This document shows, in pieces, positions 1 to 4,827 of a DNA stretch of 5,761 nucleotides. The translations under genes and the position numbers were made by a program. Positions within the stretch are counted from its first letter, which is position 1. Every line of letters starts with the position of its first letter. The notes under the pieces were generated by a model. That model was not told the DNA's origin, made no database searches, and saw nothing but the letters and a program-made list of their open reading frames with translations. The DNA comes from Candidatus Parvarchaeota archaeon UBA446 (lineage in GTDB: Archaea > Nanobdellota > Nanobdellia > Parvarchaeales > Parvarchaeaceae), in NCBI GenBank assembly GCA_002503215.1, contig DARG01000021.1, forward strand, positions 1 through 5,761. Direction: 5' to 3'.

Positions 1-30
1 TACAAGCTACTTTTTAGTAGTCATAAAGTA

Positions 31-38
31 TTTATATG
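31..38 (+). promoter_or_regulatory. TATA-like box for the kinase-fold gene
   Basis: TTTATATG is centred about 32 nt before the ATG at 67, which predicts a transcript starting within a few bases of the start codon. No Shine-Dalgarno sequence lies between the box and the ATG. The 12-mer AAGTATTTATAT that contains it (26-37) recurs at the very end of the window (5749-5760). Confidence 0.5.
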
Positions 39-66
39 ATTTTTATTCATAGATTAATTTATTGAT

Positions 67-687
67 ATGGAAAAAAGATTACTTGATTCTATACTGAAAA
101 ACACCTTCGAATTTAATAAAAATAATGTGATACTTAAAAATGATTTGGAAAAGGACTTAATAAAGTCACGAAGATATTATAGAAATGAAGGCATAATATT
201 TAAACCTTCAAAAAATACGGACGAAAAAGGCACTTATATAAAGCAAGAATATGAAAAGTTACATAGACTATATACAATTGATCCTGAACATACTGTAAAA
301 CCATATGCATTGGTTTTAGACACTAATAATAATTCTTTAGATTACCTTGGCTATTTTATGGAATTTGTAGAAGGCATGGATCTTTCTGATTACATGATAG
401 ATCATAACACAAGAAATAAAGCGAGAGATCGCTTTATAATGTACCAGATAAAAGAGGCTGTTTCTAAATTCCATTCAAATGGAGATTATCATGGAGACAT
501 ACATGAAAATAATATTAGAATTACTGAGAATTACAATATAAAAATAATAGATCCTTATATTTGGGAGAAAAAAAGCAATAGATCACGTATTAAATTAGAT
601 AATGAAGAAGTAAGAGTTCTGTCTAGGTTAATGTACAACAATAAAAAGAACGAAACATATTTAGGTAAACCTTTAATGTACGGATAA
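67..687 (+). CDS. Small protein-kinase-fold (RIO/LPS-kinase-like) protein
   Basis: A 206-residue protein with the C-lobe signature of the protein kinase-like fold. The catalytic loop HGDIHENN spans residues 142-149, with candidate catalytic Asp144 and metal-binding Asn149. The second metal-binding Asp is Asp162 in IIDP, where canonical kinases have DFG. A hinge-like stretch (FMEFVEG, 97-103) precedes it. In the N-lobe, Lys46 (IIFK) and Glu61 or Glu63 could form the usual Lys-Glu pair, but I see no glycine-rich loop. The HGDxHxxN loop and the short length resemble RIO, Bud32, ABC1 and lipopolysaccharide-kinase relatives or small-molecule phosphotransferases more than classical Ser/Thr kinases. 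It is probably a soluble ATP-dependent phosphotransferase; the substrate cannot be read from the sequence. The start is the ATG placed about 32 nt after the TATA box, with no SD. The gene stands alone, 76 nt before the next start. Confidence 0.8.
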   Translation: MEKRLLDSILKNTFEFNKNNVILKNDLEKDLIKSRRYYRNEGIIFKPSKNTDEKGTYIKQEYEKLHRLYTIDPEHTVKPYALVLDTNNNSLDYLGYFMEFVEGMDLSDYMIDHNTRNKARDRFIMYQIKEAVSKFHSNGDYHGDIHENNIRITENYNIKIIDPYIWEKKSNRSRIKLDNEEVRVLSRLMYNNKKNETYLGKPLMYG

Positions 688-733
688 ATTGTTAAGGTTC
701 GGATTACTTGCAGTTATACAGCTTTGATTGGAA

Positions 734-741
734 CATATTTA
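734..741 (+). promoter_or_regulatory. TATA-like box for the maleate-isomerase-like gene
   Basis: CATATTTA is centred about 26 nt before the ATG at 764, so transcription should begin at or next to that ATG. This spacing argues against the in-frame TTG at 746, which would lie upstream of the predicted transcription start. Confidence 0.5.
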
Positions 742-763
742 ATCTTTGAAATTATATATTGAT

Positions 764-1471
764 ATGGCAGACAAAAACAGAGTAGGCCTAATAGTTCCTT
801 CTTCTAATATAAACATGGAAGATGAATTTAGAATGGTACTCCCTAAAGAAATAAAGCTTCATTCCGATAGAATGCGAATGCGTAGAGTAACTCCTTCTGA
901 ACTAAAGTCTATGGATAAAGAAGCTCTTAATGCAGCTGTGCGACTTTCTGATGCGGATGTAGGTGCGATAGTATATGGTTGTACTATAGCAATAACCAGC
1001 AGAAAACAGGGATATCATGAAATAGTCAGAAAAAGACTGGAACATGCCACACATACTAAAGTAATAATAAGTGCCGCCGCTGTACTTGATGCTATGAGAT
1101 ATATGAATATGAGGAAGATAGCGGTTGCAACTCCTTATACCAAGGCCGTAACTGAGGCTGAGATAGATTATTTCAAAAAAGCAGGTTTTGAAGTCGTTGA
1201 TTACAAATATCTGGGAATAGCCGATAACCTTAAAGTTGGAAATTTACCGGAAGAAATTGCCTATAAACTGGCCAAAAAACTGGATATAAGTGAAGCCGAT
1301 GGCATCTTGGTTAGTTGCGCAGAACTGCCAAGTATAAATATTCTCGATAGGCTGGAAAAAGAAAGCAAAAAAACTGTGATTTCTACAAACACTGCAAGTT
1401 TGTGGAAAGTATTAAAGACAATCGGATCTAAAAAGAAGATAAACGGTTTTGGAAAGATACTTTCACGTTGA
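764..1471 (+). CDS. Maleate isomerase / arylmalonate decarboxylase family protein
   Basis: A 235-residue soluble enzyme of the Asp/Glu racemase superfamily, in the maleate cis-trans isomerase / arylmalonate decarboxylase branch. Family landmarks occur in order: GLIVPSSN near the N-terminus (Asn15), an HSDRMRM segment, the first cysteine in YGCT (Cys73), the ATPY motif (Tyr125), the second cysteine in SCAELPS (Cys185), and STNTASLW (Asn209) before a C-terminal GFGKIL. Maleate isomerases use a pair of cysteines in these positions for covalent catalysis, whereas arylmalonate decarboxylase keeps only one; having both favours isomerase or racemase chemistry. The actual substrate is unproven. I chose ATG 764 over the in-frame TTG at 746 because it lies one TATA-to-start distance after 734-741 and begins just before the conserved core. 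No partner gene of maleate or nicotinate breakdown is nearby. The last 59 bp or so recur at 2536-2594. Confidence 0.88.
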   Translation: MADKNRVGLIVPSSNINMEDEFRMVLPKEIKLHSDRMRMRRVTPSELKSMDKEALNAAVRLSDADVGAIVYGCTIAITSRKQGYHEIVRKRLEHATHTKVIISAAAVLDAMRYMNMRKIAVATPYTKAVTEAEIDYFKKAGFEVVDYKYLGIADNLKVGNLPEEIAYKLAKKLDISEADGILVSCAELPSINILDRLEKESKKTVISTNTASLWKVLKTIGSKKKINGFGKILSR

Positions 1472-1476
1472 AAATT

Positions 1477-1514
1477 TCAACTGACGTTAGTTGATATATT
1501 CTTATAAATTTTTT
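1477..1514 (+). terminator. Hairpin plus T-run after the maleate-isomerase-like gene
   Basis: TCAACT (1477-1482) and AGTTGA (1489-1494) form a perfect 6-bp stem with a 6-nt loop, beginning six bases after the stop codon. A T6 run follows at 1509-1514. Archaeal termination depends mainly on T-runs, so the T-run may be the active part. The 14-nt gap between stem and T-run makes this weaker than a classical intrinsic terminator. Confidence 0.4.
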
Positions 1515-1536
1515 AAAACTTATAGATAGTACTGTA

Positions 1537-1544
1537 TTAATATA
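1537..1544 (+). promoter_or_regulatory. TATA-like box for the 120-residue unknown gene
   Basis: TTAATATA is centred about 24 nt before the ATG at 1565, giving a leaderless transcript. The in-frame GTG at 1559 would fall just upstream of the predicted start of transcription. Confidence 0.45.
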
Positions 1545-1564
1545 AGATTAAATCTATAGTGTAC

Positions 1565-1927
1565 ATGGAAACTATAGAAAACCTTCTTTTTAAAGTAGAT
1601 ATAGATAAAGGCACAATTTATTACACTCCGAAATGGGATTTACAGGTATGGAAGGAAAAACCTTCACAGTACGAGTTCAGAGATACTATAAACTCAATAT
1701 GTCAGGATTTTTATGAAAGAACTACCGCTAAGGATCTTAAAGGAATTATAATAACCAACAGTAGCCTTATGAGTAAACTGGTGTTCGTAATGCTGCACTA
1801 CATCGAAGGAAATGCTATAGAAGATGCATTAGTTGGAAAAATAAAAAGAGATTATGGTGAGAAAATCTCAAAAATTGAAACTACTTATCTTGGTAACCCT
1901 ACCAGCTATAACGACATTGCAGCTTAG
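1565..1927 (+). CDS. Unknown 120-residue soluble protein
   Basis: I do not recognise this protein. It is 120 residues from the ATG at 1565 (122 if the GTG at 1559 were used) and has no signal peptide. The N-terminal third (FKVDIDKGTIYYTPKWDLQVW) has the polar/hydrophobic alternation of beta strands and is rich in Trp and Tyr. The middle looks helical, and a short hydrophobic stretch, SKLVFVMLHYIEG, sits around residues 69-81. That stretch is too short and interrupted to call a membrane segment with confidence. The C-terminus is polar and ends in AA. No metal-binding Cys/His cluster is visible; there is a single Cys. The gene has its own TATA-like box and lies between the two copies of the 59-bp repeat, so it could be cargo of an inserted segment. 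Codon use resembles its neighbours. Confidence 0.6.
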   Translation: METIENLLFKVDIDKGTIYYTPKWDLQVWKEKPSQYEFRDTINSICQDFYERTTAKDLKGIIITNSSLMSKLVFVMLHYIEGNAIEDALVGKIKRDYGEKISKIETTYLGNPTSYNDIAA

Positions 1928-2086
1928 ATCTATAGACTAAAAGAATACAGCAACGTAAGTATCCATGTTCCAAATTTGCTATTAATCGGTTATTTAAGAA
2001 CCTTTCGTCGTTTAATATTATATAATTATATACTCGCTAACAAAAAAATTCAGTAAGTTTAGAGTTACTATAAATTTTATAAGACA

Positions 2087-2121
2087 TTTATACTAAAACT
2101 ATTCAATAATAGATTTATAAG
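2087..2121 (+). promoter_or_regulatory. Tandem TATA-like boxes before the two-helix membrane protein
   Basis: The proximal box TTTATAAG (2114-2121) is centred about 30 nt before the ATG at 2148, giving a near-leaderless transcript. A second TATA-like string, TTTATACT (2087-2094), lies further upstream. Its 10-mer context ATTTATACTA recurs at 4099-4108, at almost the same distance from the start of the DUF218 gene. Confidence 0.4.
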
Positions 2122-2147
2122 CAATCAAAATTAAGAAAGTAAAAACT

Positions 2148-2447
2148 ATGGAAACAAAAAATAAGCTGGAAGATGTTTTATCTGTCGAAGAACGTAAAAG
2201 AAAGGCTAAAAAGCTCAGTAATGCTGGTCTAGATTTAATTTTCGGAGGTTTTAGCGCTTTGGGCAGTAGTTATATACTAAGCCTATTTTACGATGCTGAT
2301 AAAATATTAGGTACCTATGTAGCATCTGGTCTTGCCGTATCAGCTGTAGCATTAATATTTGCCGGTTCACATCTAAACCATAAAGCAAACGAATATTATG
2401 ATAATTCTTTCAACGGATACGTCAAAAAATCATATAAAAATGAATAA
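2148..2447 (+). CDS. Small two-helix membrane protein, unknown function
   Basis: A 99-residue protein with a charged N-terminus (about 24 residues, rich in Lys, Glu and Arg) and two predicted membrane helices. The first spans roughly residues 26-47 (AGLDLIFGGFSALGSS...), the second 53-74 (ILGTYVASGLAVSAVALIFAG). Small residues (Gly, Ala, Ser) dominate both helices, which suits close helix packing in a hairpin. The short loop between them contains YDADK. The tail is polar (about 25 residues) and ends in a Lys/Tyr-rich stretch. By the positive-inside rule both termini probably face the cytoplasm. I cannot assign a family. The gene has its own promoter, no SD, and sits between the unknown 120-residue gene and the isomerase-like remnant. 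A second small two-helix protein is encoded at 2733-2999, but the two share no clear sequence similarity. Confidence 0.7.
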   Translation: METKNKLEDVLSVEERKRKAKKLSNAGLDLIFGGFSALGSSYILSLFYDADKILGTYVASGLAVSAVALIFAGSHLNHKANEYYDNSFNGYVKKSYKNE

Positions 2448-2478
2448 GATACATGACAAAAGAATTAATAAAATTTAA

Positions 2479-2613
2479 TCCAAGAAAGAATCATATAACA
2501 AAAGATCTGTTATATCTGCAAATATCACTAGTTCATGGAAAGTATTAAAGACAATCGGATTTAAAAAGAAGATAAACGGTTTTGGAAAGATACTATTCTA
2601 TATTGAGCAGTAA
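2479..2613 (+). pseudogene. Remnant of a second maleate-isomerase-like gene (3' end only)
   Basis: Reading from 2479 in the frame that ends at TAA 2611-2613, this stretch encodes about 44 residues matching the C-terminus of the enzyme at 764-1471. The core WKVLKTIG-KKKINGFGKIL is identical except Phe for Ser. Upstream, SVISANITSSW aligns with TVISTNTASLW. At DNA level 2536-2594 matches 1403-1461 at 58 of 59 positions, while the 27 bases before that match at only about 63%. The frame is closed upstream by TAA (2476-2478), has no ATG, GTG or TTG in frame before the conserved part, and lacks both catalytic cysteines. It cannot encode a working enzyme. The C-terminal tail differs (FYIEQ instead of SR). 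It is either the last trace of a tandem paralogue or a displaced gene end. Confidence 0.8.
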
Positions 2614-2673
2614 ATACTAAAAAACGAATTAGGAAGACCTTTCAGAGATAAAGTAAATTGATATAGGATCACC

Positions 2674-2688
2674 TTTTTATTATTTTTT
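2674..2688 (+). terminator. Double T-run upstream of the YrhK-like gene
   Basis: A T5 run (2674-2678) and a T6 run (2683-2688) lie shortly before the promoter of the gene at 2733. T-rich tracts like this are typical archaeal transcription stops and would end transcripts from the 2148 gene or through the remnant. No stable stem accompanies them, and they could also simply be AT-rich promoter-flanking DNA. Confidence 0.35.
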
Positions 2689-2704
2689 ATATTCTATTAT
2701 AGCT

Positions 2705-2712
2705 ATTAATAT
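2705..2712 (+). promoter_or_regulatory. TATA-like box for the YrhK-like gene
   Basis: ATTAATAT is centred about 24-25 nt before the ATG at 2733, predicting a leaderless mRNA. No SD is present. Confidence 0.45.
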
Positions 2713-2732
2713 TTTGATTTCTTTTTAAATAA

Positions 2733-2999
2733 ATGGAATACAAAAGAGAACTAAAATATAAAGAGAAATATATACTTAAGAAGAAGATAGAAAGAAATTA
2801 CAAAATACTTGGATTATTGAATGATTTTATGATAGGTTTTGAATTTCTTACGGGAAGTTTTGAATTTTTACCAGGTAACTCAACGGTAATAGGAGTTTAT
2901 CTCTTTATTGCTGGTAGTGCGCAAATATTAATAGTCCCTATAATAAAGATAGCCCGAGATATACATATAAAACTAAGAAAACTAGAAGAAAAGTTATGA
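2733..2999 (+). CDS. YrhK-like two-helix membrane protein
   Basis: An 88-residue membrane protein with a strongly basic N-terminus (about 24 residues, many Lys, Arg and Glu) and two hydrophobic helices at about residues 25-46 and 51-72. It ends in a charged, probably helical cytoplasmic tail (LRKLEEKL). Each helix carries an F-x-x-G-S motif: FLTGS (residues 38-42) and FIAGS (58-62). With LLNDFMIG at the start of helix 1 and PGNSTVIGVYLF between the helices, this matches the YrhK-like domain, a short two-helix domain of unknown function found in bacteria and archaea. The two F-x-x-G-S halves look like an ancient internal duplication. Both termini are probably cytoplasmic. It is monocistronic, with its own TATA-like box and no SD. 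The family assignment is from pattern memory and is fairly but not fully secure. Confidence 0.75.
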   Translation: MEYKRELKYKEKYILKKKIERNYKILGLLNDFMIGFEFLTGSFEFLPGNSTVIGVYLFIAGSAQILIVPIIKIARDIHIKLRKLEEKL

Positions 3000-3117
3000 T
3001 ATGTTAGATAACCTTGCTTAAAATAGATAATAATTAAAGTGTTGCCATCCTATATTTAAAGGTCACGTTTTAGAAGCAGTTTTTATAAGAAGAATAAAAT
3101 ACTAAAAGAAAAGGTCC

Positions 3118-3133
3118 TTATAATAATATTATA
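3118..3133 (+). promoter_or_regulatory. TATA-like tract for the 193-residue unknown gene
   Basis: The tract TTATAATAATATTATA contains overlapping TATA-like boxes centred about 30 and about 24 nt before the ATG at 3152. Either gives a leaderless or near-leaderless start. Confidence 0.45.
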
Positions 3134-3151
3134 ATCGAAAAAAGTTAATAA

Positions 3152-3733
3152 ATGTGGAATAAATTTATAGCACTATCCCAAAAATACAGTACAAAAACCC
3201 GTCTATCGGTAAGTTGCGGTATCGAAACCTTTAAATATAAGAGATGTTCCTACTCTATAATAGAAAAATTATATATGGAAAATAAAAAGGCCGATTTGGA
3301 GAACATCCTCTACCATGTAAAGGAGAAACCCGAGAAAAAAATGATAGAGTATAAATTAAGTGAAAACGCGATGCATAATGATATAACCGGTAAAGGCATG
3401 TACAACGCCCTTAGCGGTATAATAAGCGATATTGCCGGTAGAGAAAGAAACCTTCTTAACACTCTTGACAGCATATACAATTTTTCTCCTGAGCAATCTC
3501 TTCTTGATAAGAAGGCCTCGGAAGCCTATTCTAGGGATGGCAGTGGCAATAAATATTATATAGTTATAGACTCGACCGATGCCATGGTGTACAAGAATAT
3601 AGTGGACAATTGTAAGAAGGACCGGACGCTTATCTTCTCAGTTTTGAAGGATTACAAGTTGAATAATCTTCTGCAGTCTATAACCTACTTATCATCAAAG
3701 ATAACCACGATAGCAGCGAAAATAAATGATTAG
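3152..3733 (+). CDS. Unknown 193-residue, mostly helical cytosolic protein
   Basis: I do not recognise a family. The protein has no signal peptide or convincing membrane segment. Residues 1-33 are polar and include two cysteines (SCG and RCS, positions 22 and 32). Residues from about 34 to 110 look like a run of amphipathic helices with alternating charges, including IIEKLYMENKKADLENIL and GMYNALSGIISDIAGRERNLL. A glycine/serine-rich turn (RDGSGNKY, about 128-135) precedes a strand-like YYIVIDST, then a last helical region ending in ITTIAAKIND. The YYIVIDS strand after helices hints at an alpha/beta core, but no catalytic motif is visible. The coding sequence carries more GC-rich codons (GGC, GCC, AAC, CTT) than the flanking DNA, which supports a real gene. 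The start is ATG 3152, positioned by the TATA tract. Confidence 0.65.
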   Translation: MWNKFIALSQKYSTKTRLSVSCGIETFKYKRCSYSIIEKLYMENKKADLENILYHVKEKPEKKMIEYKLSENAMHNDITGKGMYNALSGIISDIAGRERNLLNTLDSIYNFSPEQSLLDKKASEAYSRDGSGNKYYIVIDSTDAMVYKNIVDNCKKDRTLIFSVLKDYKLNNLLQSITYLSSKITTIAAKIND

Positions 3734-4159
3734 AGATCTCAAAAAACTCGACGACGTACTATAAAAACAGAGAAGCTTAACAATATAGATTTTGATTTAA
3801 CTTAATGTAAAAGTCAGTACTAAGACAAAAATATTGAGGAAACTAACAGGAAGTCTGTACGCTTAAGACACGTCGAACACATTTTAACTGTCCTCGGCTT
3901 GATGATAATATCCAATTGGGCTATAAATTAAAAGGAATATCTTTTATGGCGATTTATAAAATTTAGAAATTATTATATCGGTTCTCTATATTAACGCCTT
4001 ATACCTGAAATTAACATAAAAAAATTTTAATTTAACAATGTGTAGTCTTTAATTGGATATAAAAGGAATTTTTACTTATAAATAGTATAAAATTAAATAT
4101 TTATACTAGTTACAACCTTATATAAAAATAAAGTAAAGGAAGTTCATAAATCAAAAACG
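3734..4159. other. Long gene-free stretch with a GC-richer island
   Basis: No convincing gene lies on either strand. Most of the region is extremely AT-rich, but about 3848-3904 rises to roughly 45% GC. That island lies in a short open frame (3824-3931) without a start codon. Its translation includes RKSVRLRHVEHILTVLGL and then MIISNWAIN before a TAA, and the same frame reopens for about 20 codons beyond. This may be a decayed small membrane-protein gene or an unrecognised RNA. TAAAAGGAAT occurs twice, at 3929-3938 and 4060-4069, each following an AATTGG and a TATA-like string. Confidence 0.4.
4118..4127 (+). promoter_or_regulatory. TATA-like box for the DUF218 gene
   Basis: TTATATAAAA is the best archaeal TATA-box match in the window. 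A start about 26 nt downstream would fall near 4149, leaving a short leader of about 11 nt to the GTG at 4160 or 23 nt to the ATG at 4172. This makes it the one gene here not predicted to be strictly leaderless. Confidence 0.5.
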
Positions 4160-4753
4160 GTGACTAAAATTATGAAAAATAAACATGAATTGGAAAATAA
4201 TATAATGGGAAGCAATGACTCTTTGCCCCAAGGTAGATCTTATAATTCTAATTATAATTACACAAGGGCGATTGTGGTATTAGGCGGGCCCAAGCAAGAT
4301 AAAAGGCTGGAAAAAGCACTTTATGAATATAATAAGGATAAATCAGCCGCGCTTATAATATCAGGCTTTGGAAAAGACTTTGAGAAAAAAACGGAATATA
4401 CTGCCAAAGGAAAAGGCCTTGACAGCATACTAAACGAGAATGAGTCTATAAACACAGAGGATAACGCAAGAAACTCGCTTTATCTGATAAGAGAAAACCT
4501 ACCAAATATTAACGAAATAACTATAGTAAGCGATTATGCCCAACAGCCTAGAGCAGAGATGCTTTTCAATAAATATTCGAAGGAATATTCGGACAGCCAC
4601 TATCAAATAGGTTTCTCTGGAATCAAGACAGAGAATAAGCTGCACAGAGTCGTATATGAGTTAGGTGCTTTCCCACTCTCCATAATGCCGTACACTGTAC
4701 ATAGGAAGCTTACTGGTGTCCTAAGAAAAGCTCTTTACGGGAAGAAGGAATAA
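4160..4753 (+). CDS. DUF218 / YdcF-like family protein
   Basis: A 197-residue protein whose core, from about residue 36 to 137, has the order of DUF218 (YdcF/SanA/ElyC-like) motifs. These are AIVVLGG (37-43), Arg49 followed by ALYEYNKD, the strand and turn LIISGFG (65-71), ESINTEDNA (95-103) and the IVSDY strand with PRAEMLF (122-136). The family has a Rossmann-like fold. Bacterial members act in envelope or cell-wall-related processes or bind S-adenosylmethionine, but the reaction is mostly unknown. Unlike many relatives it has no N-terminal membrane anchor, so it is probably cytosolic. The usual His between the TS/SD turn and the RA motif is absent; AQQ occupies that place. The first 35 residues are low-complexity and Asn-rich, so the start is uncertain: GTG 4160 is nearest the TATA box, while ATG 4172 (residue 5) and ATG 4205 (residue 16) are in frame. 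Confidence 0.82.
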   Translation: MTKIMKNKHELENNIMGSNDSLPQGRSYNSNYNYTRAIVVLGGPKQDKRLEKALYEYNKDKSAALIISGFGKDFEKKTEYTAKGKGLDSILNENESINTEDNARNSLYLIRENLPNINEITIVSDYAQQPRAEMLFNKYSKEYSDSHYQIGFSGIKTENKLHRVVYELGAFPLSIMPYTVHRKLTGVLRKALYGKKE

Positions 4754-4807
4754 GCGCTGTCTAATGACTGAATAATTATTTAAAGGATATGTAAACCATA
4801 TAAATGA

Positions 4808-4826
4808 AGCTTTTGTTCAAAAAGTT
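4808..4826. terminator. Shared terminator hairpin between convergent genes
   Basis: AGCTTTT (4808-4814) pairs with AAAAGTT (4820-4826) around a GTTCA loop: six Watson-Crick pairs and one G-U. On the minus strand this gives a CTTTTT tract just after the acetyltransferase stop codon, a plausible T-run terminator for that gene. On the plus strand TTTT (4811-4814) and the T5 at 4835-4839 could stop transcripts of the DUF218 gene. Confidence 0.4.
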
Positions 4827-4827
4827 A

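Noticed and set aside
1..39. Possible 3' end of an upstream gene, and a short CTACT/AGTAG hairpin at 7-20
   Set aside because: Two frames are open for only about 12-16 codons with no recognisable content, and the stem is 5 bp; too little sequence to decide.
696..705. GGTTCGGATT resembling a tRNA T-arm
   Set aside because: No matching acceptor stem, anticodon arm or D-arm can be found around it.
746..763. TTG start extending the isomerase-like protein by six residues
   Set aside because: The TATA-like box at 734-741 is too close for TTG 746 to be transcribed, and the extra residues lie outside the conserved core.
1559..1564. GTG start two codons before ATG 1565
   Set aside because: The ATG fits the TATA spacing better; the difference is only two residues.
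1552..1935. Direct repeat ATCTATAG (1552-1559 and 1928-1935) flanking the 120-residue gene, like a target-site duplication
   Set aside because: An 8-mer of this composition recurs easily by chance, and there are no inverted repeats or transposase.
2453..2548. 31-codon open frame starting MTKELIKF
   Set aside because: It overlaps the isomerase-like remnant in another frame, has no promoter at the right distance, and stops inside the copied 59-mer; probably chance.
2620..2661. KNELGRP reading resembling the end of the kinase-fold protein (KNETYLGKP)
   Set aside because: The match covers about seven residues in AT-rich DNA and the DNA alignment needs gaps; too weak to claim a second remnant.
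3733..3740. Palindrome GAGATCTC just after the 193-residue gene
   Set aside because: There is no loop and no following T-run, so it is not a terminator; an isolated 8-bp palindrome is not significant.
3899..4008. TTGATGA and CTGA resembling C and D boxes of a guide RNA
   Set aside because: The C box has the wrong first base, the spacing of about 105 nt is too long, and no internal D'/C' pair is visible.
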